Assembly: GCA_030562195.1 (NCBI GenBank) | Contig: JAUJPP010000005.1 | Span: forward strand, 4,956,826 to 5,020,825 | Reading direction: 5' to 3' | DNA from: Nipponacmea schrenckii | Lineage: Eukaryota > Mollusca > Gastropoda > Lottiidae | Length of the DNA stretch: 64,000 nucleotides | In this document: in pieces, positions 11,877 through 24,499 of the stretch | Layout: each line of letters begins with the position of its first letter | Position numbering within the stretch: position 1 is the stretch's first letter | Translations under genes and position numbers: made by a program | Notes under the pieces: generated by a model | Told to the model about the DNA's origin: nothing | The model's input: the letters and a program-made list of their open reading frames with translations, nothing else | The model's database searches: none

Positions 11877-12853
11877 GTTTTATTGCTCTTTGGAAGAAAG
11901 ATGGTGAAGGTATGAGAGAGAAGGGGGGGGGCAGTGGTGTGGGCTAGAGATTTACCAACCAAATACATTCTTTTTAGGAATCTAGTTACAAAGGGTTTGG
12001 CAGAGCTTATTTCAGAATGAAGGAATATGGCCTCTCTGCATAAATCCAAGTGGCACGTTTACAATTACCAATTGTTTGAGATTCCAAAACCCATTATAAG
12101 ATAAAGAGATTGATGAAAGAATAAACATACGGTGTAAGCCATTTCGTGCATTCCGACATTTCATGAAATAACCTCTACCGTCCTATGTTTTCGTTAATGA
12201 GACCATCATGGCTGACATTACTTATTTTAGAAAGTTTTCAGAAGTTTTTAATCTCTAAAAGTTACTGTAAGTATAATTTGTGTATTGAAAGCGATTGAAA
12301 ATGGATGAAAAGTGATCAAAATACTATCTGAGGATTTTTTTTAGTCATTTTTAGAGCGGTATAACCATGATTCGGGCGGACAGATAGGGTCAAAGGCCAA
12401 CAAATTTGCATTACTGTTAGTGGTCAACGTGTCAGTTGACAACCCATCCGTAACGATCGACTTATTTAGTAGCCTTAGGATAGAACTTGTTTACTCTATT
12501 TTGACTTTGTTTGTCTATATGCCTATGTGTGCTTATGAGCCAAAGACTGACATTGTTTTGTGGGTAGGTCTGCTTTACAATGTATAAGAAACTTTGTCTT
12601 TGGACTGCCTGTCAAACCTCAAAGTTAGCATCAGTTATAGTATATGTTGACTTAGAAATTAAGGATAAGTTTTGGCTAATTTTAGTGGAGTTATGATTAT
12701 AATAGAGCCCTACAATACACAGCTAATGGTGGACATACTAATTTCACTTATGATAAAGGATTAAGGCTAGCTCTTTTCTTAACCTTCATTTTTAACCTAT
12801 ATTTGCTGGACACTTGGTTGAACTTGTTCTTAACTTTTTTTTTCAGATTAAAG

Positions 12854-15800
12854 ATGGCTGACACTGATACCAAGATGGCTGACGATGATACCAAGATGGT
12901 TAGTGACCTAGAAGATGATGAAGATGACATTGAGTTTGTCTTGCTGGAATTGTCAGACGAAGAAATTCCAGAAACAAACATTCCATCAAATGATTTTATT
13001 AAGATGAATAGTTCAGGAGCTTGTGATGCTACTGTTTCATTACCCCCTGGCGATGTTGATGAGCAAGAGGCAGTTTTCAACCATGTTGATGACCTGCAGA
13101 TTCCTGTACATCAAAACAGCATTAGAAAGGAAGAACTACTGAATCCATCTGAAAATAATGCCAGCATTGGCTCTACCAATAACACAAAGAAACCGAACTT
13201 GTGGAATTTCTCAAGAAAGTTGTGAAATTACTTTTGACTCATTGCTAGATGAAGAGGAGGAAAATGACACATCAAAATCCAACATGGTGTCTGATGCACT
13301 AGATACTGTTTCTTCAGAAAAAGCTGTAGCAGATAGTCCATCTCTTTTGAAGCCTAAAGACTCAAAACTTAATAAAAATAATTCCAACCAGTCCACAGAT
13401 TCAAAATCAAACATTGGAAACCAAGACACATCGGAAACTGAAAAACAAGTTGTGGAAAAAATTGAAGAAAATTTTGACGTCTGCTCTCTACCATGCAGCA
13501 GCAGTAGCCAATCAAATCAAATCAGTCCTTCTGCTTCTGAGTCAGAGAGTTCCTTCAGTTTGGATACACAAACAATTCCTGAAAGTTTGTCTTCTGCAAT
13601 TCCATGCAAAGACCCTTCTATCTCGGCTTCTCAGCTTCCTGACACCATAGTCACCATGGTTTCTAAGCTGGATACATCTACCTCAAATGTTGACCAACAA
13701 CAGTGTTTGTCACCTACCTCTCCATTAATAGAACAAATTCAGCAATTTTCCCAATCTGTGAATGATTCAAATGAAGCACAGCAGACGTCTTCCAAGAATC
13801 ATAACTCTTCAAGTGCCCCAGATTTCTCAGGCCATATGATTGATATGAAAATCAAGCAAGAGCCGATAGATTTGGATGAAATGCAAATGGCCGACAACGA
13901 CACAGTTAAAATCAAGAGCCACAAAAAGAGGAAACACAAAAACAAAGATAGATCTCAAGAGGGAGGAAGTCCAAAAAGTAAAGATGGAGCCAAAAAGAAG
14001 AAAAGAAAAAGAAGTCAGGAGGAATCTGATGGAGAAGATGTCAGGAAAATGAAAAAACATAAAAAGCATAAAAAAAAATCCAAGATGGCTGACATAAAAC
14101 TTATTACTGTCAAACAGGAAGTGTCAAACATGGAACATAATATCACGTCTGATACAGCTGTTGCCTTGGAAACACTTCCTGATTTAGTGCCAGCCAATGA
14201 GGTATTGAGTCCAGTCACTGCGAATTGTTTTGTCAGACTCGAGCCTCTACCTGATCATATCATTACTAATTTTAATAAGAATTATTTTGATTGGATAAAA
14301 CCGGAACCGGAATGTGAAGATCAGGAGGTTTCACCGAAAACGGTGCAGAAAGAACGCTCTAAATCAAAGTCTAAGCCTCAAAACGACACATCTCCACAAC
14401 CCTTGCAAGAACCGGACGAAATCAAGCCCCATCGATGTAACAAATGTGGTGTTCTATTCACAAGTCGCATTAGATTGGATAATCATCTTAACTTCCATTA
14501 TGGTATTTCAAAACGCAAGTGTGATTTTTGTCTGAAAACTTTCCACAATCAAGAGTCTTTGAATGCTCACTACTTGTCTCATATTGGTAAAAATGCCACG
14601 CTACCGCATTGCAACATATGTTTTTCAAAATTCGACTCTGCAGACGAGTTAATGGAACATAGAAAGACCCACGGACCAAACCCTTATAAATGTGATCATT
14701 GTAGTAAATCATTTAGTTGTAATTCTAGTCTACAGCAACATCGTCAGGGCCACGGTGAAAAACTATTTACATGTGACATTTGTCAGATGAAATTCGCTAC
14801 TCAGAGTAAATTGGACAAACATGGATATGTTCACTCTGACATCTTTCCATTTAAATGTTCAACTTGTCCGAACAAATACAAATATAAGCATAGCTTGGAT
14901 ATACACGAAAACACCCACCAAAACAACACATTTGTATGTATAGTTTGCTCGAAGGATTTTAATCATGAGTCAAGTCTCCATCAACACATGTGCATCCATC
15001 TTGGAACAACTCCGTTTCAATGTGAGGTCTGCAAACACATTTCCAGCAGTTTTTCCGATCTGAAGAAACATCTACGGAAGCATACAGGAGAAAAACCTTT
15101 CCAATGTGATGTTTGTGGTAGTCACTTCTCATCGTCCAGTAGTCTATATAGTCATGTCAAGAGTCATGATAATCAGGTCTACTCATGCAACCAATGTTCC
15201 AAAACTTTCAGCTCTAAATACGTTTTGAATGCTCATCTGAAGATACATTCAGGAGAAACCAATGCTTATTGTGATGTCTGTGATAAATCATTTAGTTCCA
15301 AAAGAAGCCTAGAATGTCATCAAAGAGTCCACAAAAAAGACGAAACCTTCAAATGCTCCGTTTGCGATAAAATCTGTGGTACCCAGTCTCAACTGACCAG
15401 TCATTTTAAAATGCATACTGACAAGCGTACACATCAATGCACATACTGTCAAAAATGGTTTCGTGATGCCCGAGATTTAACAATTCATACTAGAATTCAC
15501 ACTGGAGAGAAACCATTTGAATGTGATGTTTGTGATAAAAAATTTACTCAAAGAGCTGCGTTAAAGAAGCACAAAATGACCCACGATGGAACAAAGAACT
15601 TCACATGTGATGTTTGTAGTAAATCATTTGTACAGAAAGTATCACTTCAGTATCACTATAGAATACATACTGGAGAGAAACCATTTGAATGTGATGTTTG
15701 TCATAAGTCATTTCAAAGAAGATACTGCCTGAACCTTCATATCGCTGCTGCTCATAAGAAAGAGGTGAAATTTAAATGTGCTGTATGTGACAAACCGTAC

Positions 15801-15911
15801 TATACTCGCTCCAACTGGAGAGCACATGAGAAGAAATGTCTGAAGAATGCTGAAGGAATGAAGAAGGAAGAGAAAAAAGTGGAGGAAGATTCTGAAGAAG
15901 ATTCTGAATAA
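12854..15911 (+). CDS. C2H2 zinc-finger protein, 17 fingers, frame interrupted near 13140-13225
   Basis: The acceptor TTTTTTTTTCAG ending at 12846 precedes ATG at 12854 (MADTDTKMADDDTKM). This frame runs to a TGA at 13223-13225. The main frame is open from just after a stop near 13139 to TAA at 15909-15911, so the two overlap and differ by one base. The joined product would be about 1,000 aa. It has an acidic N-terminus, a Ser-rich region, SUMO-consensus-like sites (IKQEP, VKQEV, IKPEP), lysine-rich nuclear localisation clusters (KKRKHKNKDR, KKKKRKR, KKHKKHKKKSK), then 17 tandem C2H2 fingers from HRCNKCGVLF. The penultimate finger has one extra residue between its histidines; the last ends in Cys (C2HC). 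The C-terminus is acidic. Likely a nuclear DNA-binding regulator. The shift may be an assembly indel, a missed intron or real; no strong splice pair was found. AATAAA lies at 16224. Confidence 0.82.
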
Positions 15912-16223
15912 GATGGAGAGCTCCAGTTTAATAGACTGCATTTGTATACTTAAGACTAGACAAGATCAATTTTATGACAAGTCTCATATTATATTGAAGG
16001 TTCTTACCATTTAAGTCCTGAATTAGAAACAGTCTTATTAGCTTTGCATAGTTGTTGAGATTTTACAGAGGTCACAGTTACTGACCTCTTCTTTTACCAA
16101 TGAAATATTGTTTTGTCATTGATTTAAATATTTATGTTTGATTATTTTTATATTCAATTTTATAACTTGGATAACTTTTAAATAGACTGAAAACAGTTTA
16201 TTAATCCTACAATTTGATAGGTC

Positions 16224-16229
16224 AATAAA
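16224..16229 (+). terminator. Candidate polyadenylation signal of the 17-finger gene
   Basis: AATAAA about 310 bases after the stop codon. Other AATAAA-like hexamers occur shortly after (near 16275), so the exact site is uncertain. Confidence 0.4.
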
Positions 16230-16604
16230 ACTTGAATTGACCAATGAAATGAATTCATTGTTATTCTTAATGAAATAAATTGATTTGATATTGAACTACT
16301 TTTCCCTCACTCCTTTTAAAAATACTAAAAGCAGTTTACCAATGATCTAATCCGATTGGACAATGAGATTAGAGTGACCAATCAGATGAATGAATAGACA
16401 AACTATATACAACAATGGAGTGAATTATAATGCACCTCTGTTCACTATGATAATAGCACAAGAAAAGAATAAAGTGTTTTGTATGTCAAAGAAAAGAATT
16501 ATGGCTCTTTTCATATCTTCTCTTGACAACAAACCTTTTTATTCTTCTCACTAAATATGTTAAAGATACACCCTTAACTTCACTGATTAAAAAAACTCCA
16601 CCAA

Positions 16605-17040
16605 TTTTACAAGGATATGACTTAGGCTCACAGGGATCCTTTCTACTATGTAATCCTTGGCTAAACCTCTTGGCATTGAGTTTACAAGTATATAACTTGG
16701 GTTCACAAGGATCCTTTCTACCAGCTGATCTGTGGCTAAACCTCTTGGCATTGAGTTTACAAGGATAATTACTTGGGTTCACAAGGATCCTTTCTACCAG
16801 CTGATCATTGCCTTAACCTCTTTGGATTGAGTTTACAAGGATATGACTTAGGCTCACAAGGATCCTTTCTACCAGCTGATCTGTGGCTAAATCTCTTGGT
16901 ATTGATTTTACAAGGATATAACTTGGGTTCACAAGGATCCTTTCTACCAGCTAATCCTTGGCTAAACCTCTTGGCATTGAGCTTTACAAGGATATAACTT
17001 GGTTCACAAGGATCCTTTCTACCAGCTATCCTTGGCAAAC
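16605..17040 (+). repeat. 75-bp tandem repeat array (family A)
   Basis: Six copies spaced 75-76 bp, each with GGATCC (at 16634, 16709, 16785, 16860, 16935, 17010). The core is TTCACAAGGATCCTTTCTAC followed by CAGCTGATC and GGCTAAACCTCTTGGCATTG. The unit length of 75 keeps several frames open and creates false ORFs on both strands. Sequence after the array (TTTACAGCTGGAC to AGTAAAGATGACTTATTCAAG) recurs near 28330. Confidence 0.9.
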
Positions 17041-17423
17041 CTCCAGATTATCCGTACCCATTTACAGCTGGACGAATGAAAGTTATTAGTAAAGATGACT
17101 TATTCAAGGTCATCAAATTTTCTTAATAAAAACCTTTATTAATGAAATGGAAAAGAAAAAAAAATTATTTTTGATCTGTCTGAGCAAGTTAAAAAAAAAA
17201 GAAAAAAATGTTCACGGTTTGAAATCAATATTTTTGTGGACTCGTCCCTTTAAGATATGAACGTCACTGAAAATATATGTTGAATTTCTCAACATAAAAA
17301 CATTATCCTACCAGTACATACTGTTTTATGTCCGAACTTTAAAAATGTGAGACGTAAATCTGAAATTAAGGATGTAATAGAACCTAAAGTTAAGGATATA
17401 CTTTGGTCATGATCAGGTTTAAT

Positions 17424-20400
17424 ATGATGGATATTGTTAGGTTCAGAAATGTTATAAAGATTATATTTATTAGCTTTTTATTTGTGGATATTAACAATGG
17501 GGTAAGTTATAAGCCTAATGGCTACTTCTGATTATTTCATTTTTGTACTGGAGTCCTGTTTTAAATTTTGGGAGAAAATTAACTTCTGAAAAGTAACATT
17601 AGTTAAAAGGACTTATTTGTGTTTTGGTTCGTCCAAAAGTTACCCTCAATCTATAATTGACATGCTGATGTTAATAAATGTTTTGGATATCAAACCCTCA
17701 TCAGGACAGCCAGTCAATATTTAAAAAGAAATGAATATCTATTTTTCTATTTTCAGTATACAATAAGTTTAGTACCAGCCAATACTTTTATAGTAGAGAC
17801 CCAGTCTACTGATCTACTTATGTCCACTGTGGGTCAAGATGACGCAGCTAGTCCTGTCAATGGCAGTGTCACCTGTCGCATTAGTAAAACTGAGGTTTTA
17901 TTGACCAATGGTCAAAGTTCAACCACCTTTGGTTCACCGTTTTCTATTGGTTCAGTTAACACTGACTTAACTAATGCAGGGTTGTTCAGCACTCTTGGTA
18001 AGTATCAGCATTCATTCAGTTTTAGGTTTATTATGGAAGGGCATCTGTGCCAGAAATAAACACTGATTGTTATAGGGATAATATCCTCTAGTTGATGTGC
18101 ATGTACAATATGTCCTTCTGTACAGTTTTTCAGAAACCTACTAGGTTTACAAATTCATAATATATTAATATGCAAAAGGACATCAAGTAGCATACCCAAT
18201 TAATAATGTTTATTTTTCTTTTTTTCATTGCTAGGTAACAGTGTAGTATTTAACGCCGACAGTCCCTTCAAACTCTCGTTTCCTCGGTACCAAGTGTTCG
18301 TAACCTGTACGGACTCCATAAATCAAAAAGAAAGTAACCCTGTGACTCCTTCTGTTTTAATAACTGTATTATCCAATCGTAAACCATCATTTCAAAACCC
18401 TATTGGTAAGTTTCATTTCTTGGCTAATCAAAAAGTAAGGTTTCAGTAACTTTGTCCAATTAAAAACCTTCATTTCAATTAAGACTGCTGCAAATATTCA
18501 ATAATTTTCAATGAATTTATCGTATAGTTTTGGCATGATGCAAGTTCAAATTTAACTTAAGTTTCACCAATGAACGAAGACTCATTTTAGCAAAGTTCTA
18601 AAAATTTCAATATTTAGTCTTCCTTGGAGGTAGCATACCTTTAACTGTCTCCCCTGAAGTACCGTAATGATATTTGTATTCCAGTCAACCGGGTGTTAAA
18701 TGTTGGGTTGAATGCCACTGTACAGCCCAATACAGTTCAATATAACATAACACCAAACGTCGTCAACGACCAAGCTACAGACGTACTCTCCTTCACTGTC
18801 AGAAACACTAATCCAAAAGTAGACTATTTTGATGTCAATGAAGGTAAGATTTGTAGTGTTTCTATGGATGTAGGGAGGGTAGGAGGGAGAGAGGGCAGGA
18901 AGTAGGGAGGGAAGGAGGGAGGGAGGGAAGGAGGAACTCTCCCCTCTACTTAAATAAATCAATATTCTAGTTTCTATCGAAAGTGTCAAAGCCTATCCTT
19001 TCTTTTAGGTGTAGACTGTAGTGTTTATGTTATACTTAAGTCCTTTCAGAGAGTTCACCTAGCTAATAATTGTTGTCTTTTTTCCCTGTGGCCCTCTAAA
19101 ACATCTTAAACCTCCAATTTCTTATCATTGTATCACATAATTCCTTGTGAGAGAGCCCAAGGAAATCTGAGTGTCTACAGACCCCTGTCCCATGCCCGCT
19201 TCCCTTTACCCCTTACCCCTATCCCTCTCCCTCATGATTAATAGAGTCCACATTGCTCATTATAGTGAACATCTATTTCAGCTACTGGTGTAGTGACAAA
19301 TAAAATAGATTTAAGAACAGCAACAGTTTCTCCTTTAGAGCTAACAATTGATGTCAGTGATGGCTTTAATTCAGCCGTTCGACCTTTGACCCTTAAATTT
19401 GAACTCATTAGTAAGTAACCACATACTGTATAATTCCGGCTATAATGCGCACTATTTATAACACGCACCTCATCATTGCATTAGCGCAGAATATTAAGAC
19501 AAATACTTATTTCATTCGCTTAATAAAGTGTAGAAGAAAATTCAAGTTCTTTCTTTACCTCTGTAGATCTACAATGCAGAGCACAAAAATGTAAAATCTC
19601 AGCTCTGTAGTACCTTGATGTGCAAAGCATGAAGTAAATCTTCATTATTTGTTCCTGATTTTAGACATGAATCAACGTCCAGACATTATTGGGCTACCAG
19701 CAACAATCAATGTAGATGAGGACACCCAGACGTTAAGATTAGTTGATTTATCTGTAACTGATGAAGGCTCAGTCTTTAACGTCAAGCCAGATTGTATTGT
19801 TACGCCTTCTGGTGGTACAGATGTTTTTGATTTGGGTAAGTTTTCTGAGGCAAGTTGCATCATATGATGTCATTAAAGAGATAGTAAAGAGGTTTTCGAA
19901 ACTTTTATATGTCAGATATACAGATAGCATTTATTTACACTATTCATATTTTCAATCAAGCATTTTGATTGGTTAATGTTGTGATAACATAGACCAATAA
20001 AATTATAGGAATCATAAGTTTAAAAGGTTTAGATTGTTATACATACTTTATATGTACAGAAGAGACCACCTTCATTAAGAGACCATTTTTGAATATACCC
20101 TTGAGTGGTCTTTGAATACAAGTTCTACTGTATCTTGAATTATTTTTCCCCTTTCAGTAACTAGACCTATATCTTTAAAACCAAGAGGAACTAAGTTTGG
20201 ACGGACTTTCCTAGATTTCGAGACGACCCCCAAGTATATCATCACTTGTACTGTATCTGATGGATACCTGACCTCTCAGGGAGAAGTCCTCACTGTAAAT
20301 GTGAACAATGTTAATGAACCACCCATCTTTAGAGAAACTCTGTTTTATTGTACGATGGATGAATCTATGGTGAGACTGCTTTAATCTTGGCTTAAGTTCT

Positions 20401-23400
20401 CAAATGTCCTGTATACCAGCTGGTCCTTGGTCAAATGTCCATATATAACAAGGCCAGCTGCTTAGGTTCTGAAGATTCCTGTCTACCAGCTGGTCACATC
20501 TTCATTGTAACAGCCATTTAATAATATATGATAAGGAAAGCAGCTTAGGTTCACAATTTTCCTTCCTAGCAGCTGTTCTTTTGTCAAATAGCAGTACATT
20601 ACATGGACAGTAGCTTAGGTTCCTTCCTAGCAGCTGATCCACAGTCTAACCTATTGGCAAGGGTCTTGAAAAAATACAGTTGTCTAAATATTTGGTTTAC
20701 CAGCTGATCTATTTCATATCAACTGTCCATAGCCCATTACAGAATTACAATCTGACATACTGTTCTAGAACAATTTAATCATTTTGACATGTTGGGTTTT
20801 CTATTTTTGCAGGCTGGAGAGTCAGCGTGTAATTTAGGTTTTAATATCAAAGATCCGGAGGGTAACCAGTTTATAACCAGGTTATTTCAAGATGAAAATA
20901 GTAACCGGTTTGCTCTGACTTCCACATCTAACAATCTAAATAATGACTTCTTTAATGAAAATGACCGGTTGACCTTTAACACTAATTATGATGTGGACCA
21001 AGGTCGCATGCCCAGTCGGGTAAGTTGGTTATTTCCAGGGACTTGTTTCATAAAATTTTTAACAAAGATACAATCAAAATTTTAAGAAATACAGTAACCC
21101 TTATTTGTTAATAAGTGATTGACCAATCTGATCATTGGAATACAAAAATCATCCAAAGTTAGGTTTTCATGAAACAGGCTCCTGGTTCTGTCCCAAGGCA
21201 GGGTATACTTACTCTTCTAGACACCTGATATCACTTCTCATAATGATATACTTACTCAAACATATGAAATAATCTTATTTAATGATATCACTTTCTCATA
21301 TGAACAAGCGGCATAATCTTACTCTTCTAGACACCTCATTTATGATAAACACACTTATGAAAGGTCATTTGCTGCTTTCAATGTATTGCCAATGTACCGT
21401 ATAATTCCGAATATAGTGCGCAGGCATGTATAATGCGCACCCCTTCCTTGCCTCTGCGAAATGGGGGAAAATTCATTTACCCATGTATAGTGCGCACCCC
21501 TTTTCGCGGCAAAAACACGACTTTAAGTTGGCATTTCATAGACACCAATATCGGGAAATAGTTGTCAATACGTAAGTCACCATTCAAAGATTTTTTTATA
21601 ATAAACAATGTTCCACTGCAAATTGGATTTTGTTTTTACGTTGATAACAGTATTACCAGTGCATGGATGTTGTGTTTTTAGGTTACTCTATTTGTGAATG
21701 CTATAGATGAGTTTGGGGCTACAGGAACAGCTACTATAAGTGTAGTTGTACGAGATGTCAATGACAATACTCCTGAATTTGACCTGATCAACACAGCTAT
21801 AGAGGTGGACTATTCTACTAATACTGGTAAGAGCTCTCTTATATTTGAAAATAGTTTTAGTATCCATTGGGAAAACCTACCCTTATCAGTACAAGGCGAT
21901 CCAAATTAAAAGAACGCTGTACCTTACAAACTGTGGTTCAAGCAAGATGGATATTGCAGTTAATACATATATGAAGTTCGTAATAACTGGACTTAGTGAA
22001 GATGCTCTTGAATAATTTATATTAGTTCTGCTGCAAGAAAAGATATTCCAAGCATCTCCATGAGTTCCTGTCCCCACCCAACCTTCCATCTTTCCTGGTG
22101 CTATGTATTAAGAGATTTGGAATGACTATTTGTAGGTTTATTAGGTGTGATAAGAGCCAGTGATGATGATGCTGGTACCAATGGAGAACTGGACTATAAG
22201 TTGGTCAGTGTGGTACCACCTAATGCTATCAACTATGTATCCATATTAGGTATGGCTTTACTGTTCTTTACTGGGAGATTCTGTGGTTTGCTGCTGGAAG
22301 CTATAGAGACTCCCAGAATCAGAATCTTTCCTGCAATCTTGCAATACTGGGGCTTGATAGGTATTAGGGTCTGTTTATTTTCAATCTAGAAGTCTTGGGC
22401 TCGATAGGGTTAAAGGTCTGTGTCTTTTGGCCATGACAAACAAGGAGTCCAAAGATCCCTTGTTAGACACAAAATGTCCATATTTTATGCCAGTCTTCAC
22501 CAGCCCAATAAAAACTTGACAGTAAAAACACTGAGCATTTGCATATGGGTGTGGATTAATCTCTGCCTTGTCCAATCAGATCAATGATTTTGGTTGCCGT
22601 CTGTTACAGGGAATGGAGATATACAATATATAAGACAGTATCCAGATAGCCTAGCAGGTTCCAGCGTGTATTTATCAGTAGAAGCCAAAGATCGTGGTTC
22701 TCCAGCTAAATCATCAACTGGTACCGTTGTTGTATCGCTAATAGCTACCACTACTACATCAACAACAACGTTACCAACGACAACGACCTTGAACCCCACT
22801 TCAACAATACCAACAACAACAACAGAGGCCAACTTTTTTGATTCATCAGAAAACATTGCCATATTTGCTGTTCTGATGGTGTTGCTATTGTTGTTGCTGT
22901 TGTTAGCGTTGTATTTCTGTTTCCGATGGTGTATGACTGGAAGTTGTACGGGGGGTGGGGCTAGAGGAGGGGGAGGGGGTGGTATGTGTGACTGTTGTCA
23001 ACAAGCAACGCCACCACCAAGAAGAGTCACTCCTTTAGTGTACGAAGAATTGTAAGATTGAAATTTTGTTTGGAACAATTTCAACTTATACATCCTTACT
23101 GCCAAGTTTGGTTTGAAATTATTTTCAATGTTTGATAGCATGTATATCTATATTGAGAACTATTCAAATACTTAGTACTTCTGAAGACTATTTACATCTA
23201 TATAAATATATCCATATATCTAGTGCTTCTTTACCTATATGTCTTATAAGCACTATCTGTATAGCACTATATCTATTAAAGACACAAATCAAACCCATTA
23301 AGCTAGGATTAAGTCAGTATTTTTATTCTATTTCAGTCCTCCAGTCACATCTGGGGATTATAAAGGAGATTTCTGGAGATCAGGTGAGATTACTATACTC

Positions 23401-23874
23401 TAAAAGGGAGGACTGTAGTTCAGTCGGTAAGTGAGTTAGAATCGTGACATCATTTGTGGGTTCTACTACTCAACATTCAAATCAATATGGATTCTGACTA
23501 AGGCTGGAAAAATTGACCCTGTGAGCTACAGGCTGTGGTTATAGATCTCTCAAAAGTTAGAAATCCCAAAAAGAGTAGGCTAATGCCACTGTCTTGGAAA
23601 ATTTTTTTACTCATTGCACCTCGCATTGCAGTACCCGTCCTCATTAGCCTATTAGGTGCAGAAGAGTAGGACATAGAACTCCATTCATTTCACCGTCTTC
23701 ATTAGCTCATTAGGTGCAGAAGAGTAGGATGTAAAACTCCATTCATTTCACCGTCTTCATTAGCTCATTAGTTACAGAAGAGTAGGATGTAAAACTCCAT
23801 TCATTTCATTGTTTTAAAGTATAATAATTTGTATTATTCTAGGTGATTATTATGAAAGTGGAAGACCATTCTGA
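17424..23874 (+). CDS. Cadherin-like single-pass membrane protein
   Basis: Thirteen exons: 17424-17501, 17757-17997, 18235-18405, 18685-18843, 19282-19410, 19665-19835, 20158-20369, 20813-21019, 21682-21826, 22136-22249, 22610-23051, 23337-23383, 23843-23874. Phases agree throughout; product 715 aa. Order: signal peptide (to about 25), five to six degenerate extracellular modules with cadherin calcium motifs (VNNVNEPPIF about 360-370; canonical DVNDNTPEF in exon 9; ASDDDAGTNGEL in exon 10). Then a Thr-rich stalk, one transmembrane helix (about 624-648, mostly Leu) and a short cytoplasmic tail with a glycine run, paired cysteines and tyrosines (SGDYKGDFW, GDYYESGRPF). Early modules look divergent. 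No catenin-binding tail was recognised, so it is not a classical cadherin. Adhesion or receptor role is inference. Without splicing at 23052 the frame ends two bases later (EEL stop). Confidence 0.82.
20400..20715 (+). repeat. Dispersed fragments of the 75-bp family A in cadherin-like intron 7
   Basis: Diverged copies containing CAGCTGCTTAGGTTCTGAAG, CTACCAGCTGGTCA and AGCAGCTTAGGTTCACAATT recur about every 75 bases. They share wording and spacing with the array at 16605-17040 but are much more degraded. Confidence 0.6.
21390..21540 (+). repeat. Dispersed repeat with TATAATGCGCACC units
   Basis: The segment starting CCGTATAATTCCGAATATAG contains three related units ending in GTGCGCACCCC or a close variant. 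Shorter relatives occur at about 19425-19480 and 51495-51530, each with CTGTATAATTCC followed by ATGCGCAC. Probably an old mobile-element remnant in introns of two different genes. Confidence 0.55.
23405..23815 (+). mobile_element. tRNA-headed SINE (family 2) with triplicated 3' tail
   Basis: The head at about 23410-23465 has a degenerate A box (GTAGTTCAGTCGGTAAG) and weak B box (GTGGGTTC). The body includes GAGTAGGCTAATGCCACTGT, shared with 49370-49400. The tail GGTGCAGAAGAGTAGGA plus CTCCATTCATTTCA is repeated about three times at 57-bp spacing from 23637. Lone tails occur at 6000-6060 and 46157-46217. The element lies in the last intron of the cadherin-like gene. Confidence 0.65.
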
Positions 23875-24002
23875 TTGAACTCCTCAACAGTCAACTTATA
23901 ATCAGACCTCAACTTTGTATTCCTCCAGAAATAACAAAAAACAGATCCACTCTTCTGTGATATTCTTACTGTGATCGACTTTATAATGTCAGACTTTGTC
24001 TC

Positions 24003-24242
24003 ATACCTTGACTGCAACAGTCACTTTCCTCTATCACAGAGTTTTATAAATGCAGTGATTTGATTGGGTTATACAGTAGCAAATACAGCTAATCAGAATC
24101 CTTTGACTGAAAGTCTGTAAATTTAAAGCCGTTATGTTTACTTTCTGATGAGGCCTCTGATTGGTTGTATGTGCTAGCGTAAAATCCAATCAAATCACTG
24201 TATTCTGCGATACAATAATAGTGTTTTTATTGGTCAAGGTAT
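24003..24242. mobile_element. Foldback/MITE-like element with long inverted arms
   Basis: Ends are ATACCTTGAC (24003-24012) and its complement GTCAAGGTAT (24233-24242). Inside, TGCAGTGATTTGATTGGG at 24051 is mirrored by CCAATCAAATCACTGTATTC near 24186, and CTAATCAGA is mirrored by TCTGATTGG. The element is about 240 bp with no coding capacity. Half-elements occur at about 215-420, 3855-3885, 4905-5000 and 21940-22020. Confidence 0.75.
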
Positions 24243-24499
24243 TCACAGTTCATTGAAAAGATATACTGTAATTATTTGTATATTTTGTATAATTTTTGTA
24301 TTACTTTGTAAATTAGATTTAATTTCAATTCACTAACACTTCGCTCATTATCAGCCCAAATCCGTGTTCTAAGTTCAAATGAGTTCACCTTTAAGTCATT
24401 TACTAATCAAGCAATGACGGACTTGCAAGCACACATCCAGTTTGTGAAGTTTGTTGTGAACCTTTAAGGTTTAAAGTTAATTTTGCTGCAGTGTTAGAT

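Noticed and set aside
12803..12853. Coding start upstream of the ATG at 12854
   Set aside because: The frame upstream runs through a polypyrimidine tract and CAG acceptor ending at 12846, so it is intron.
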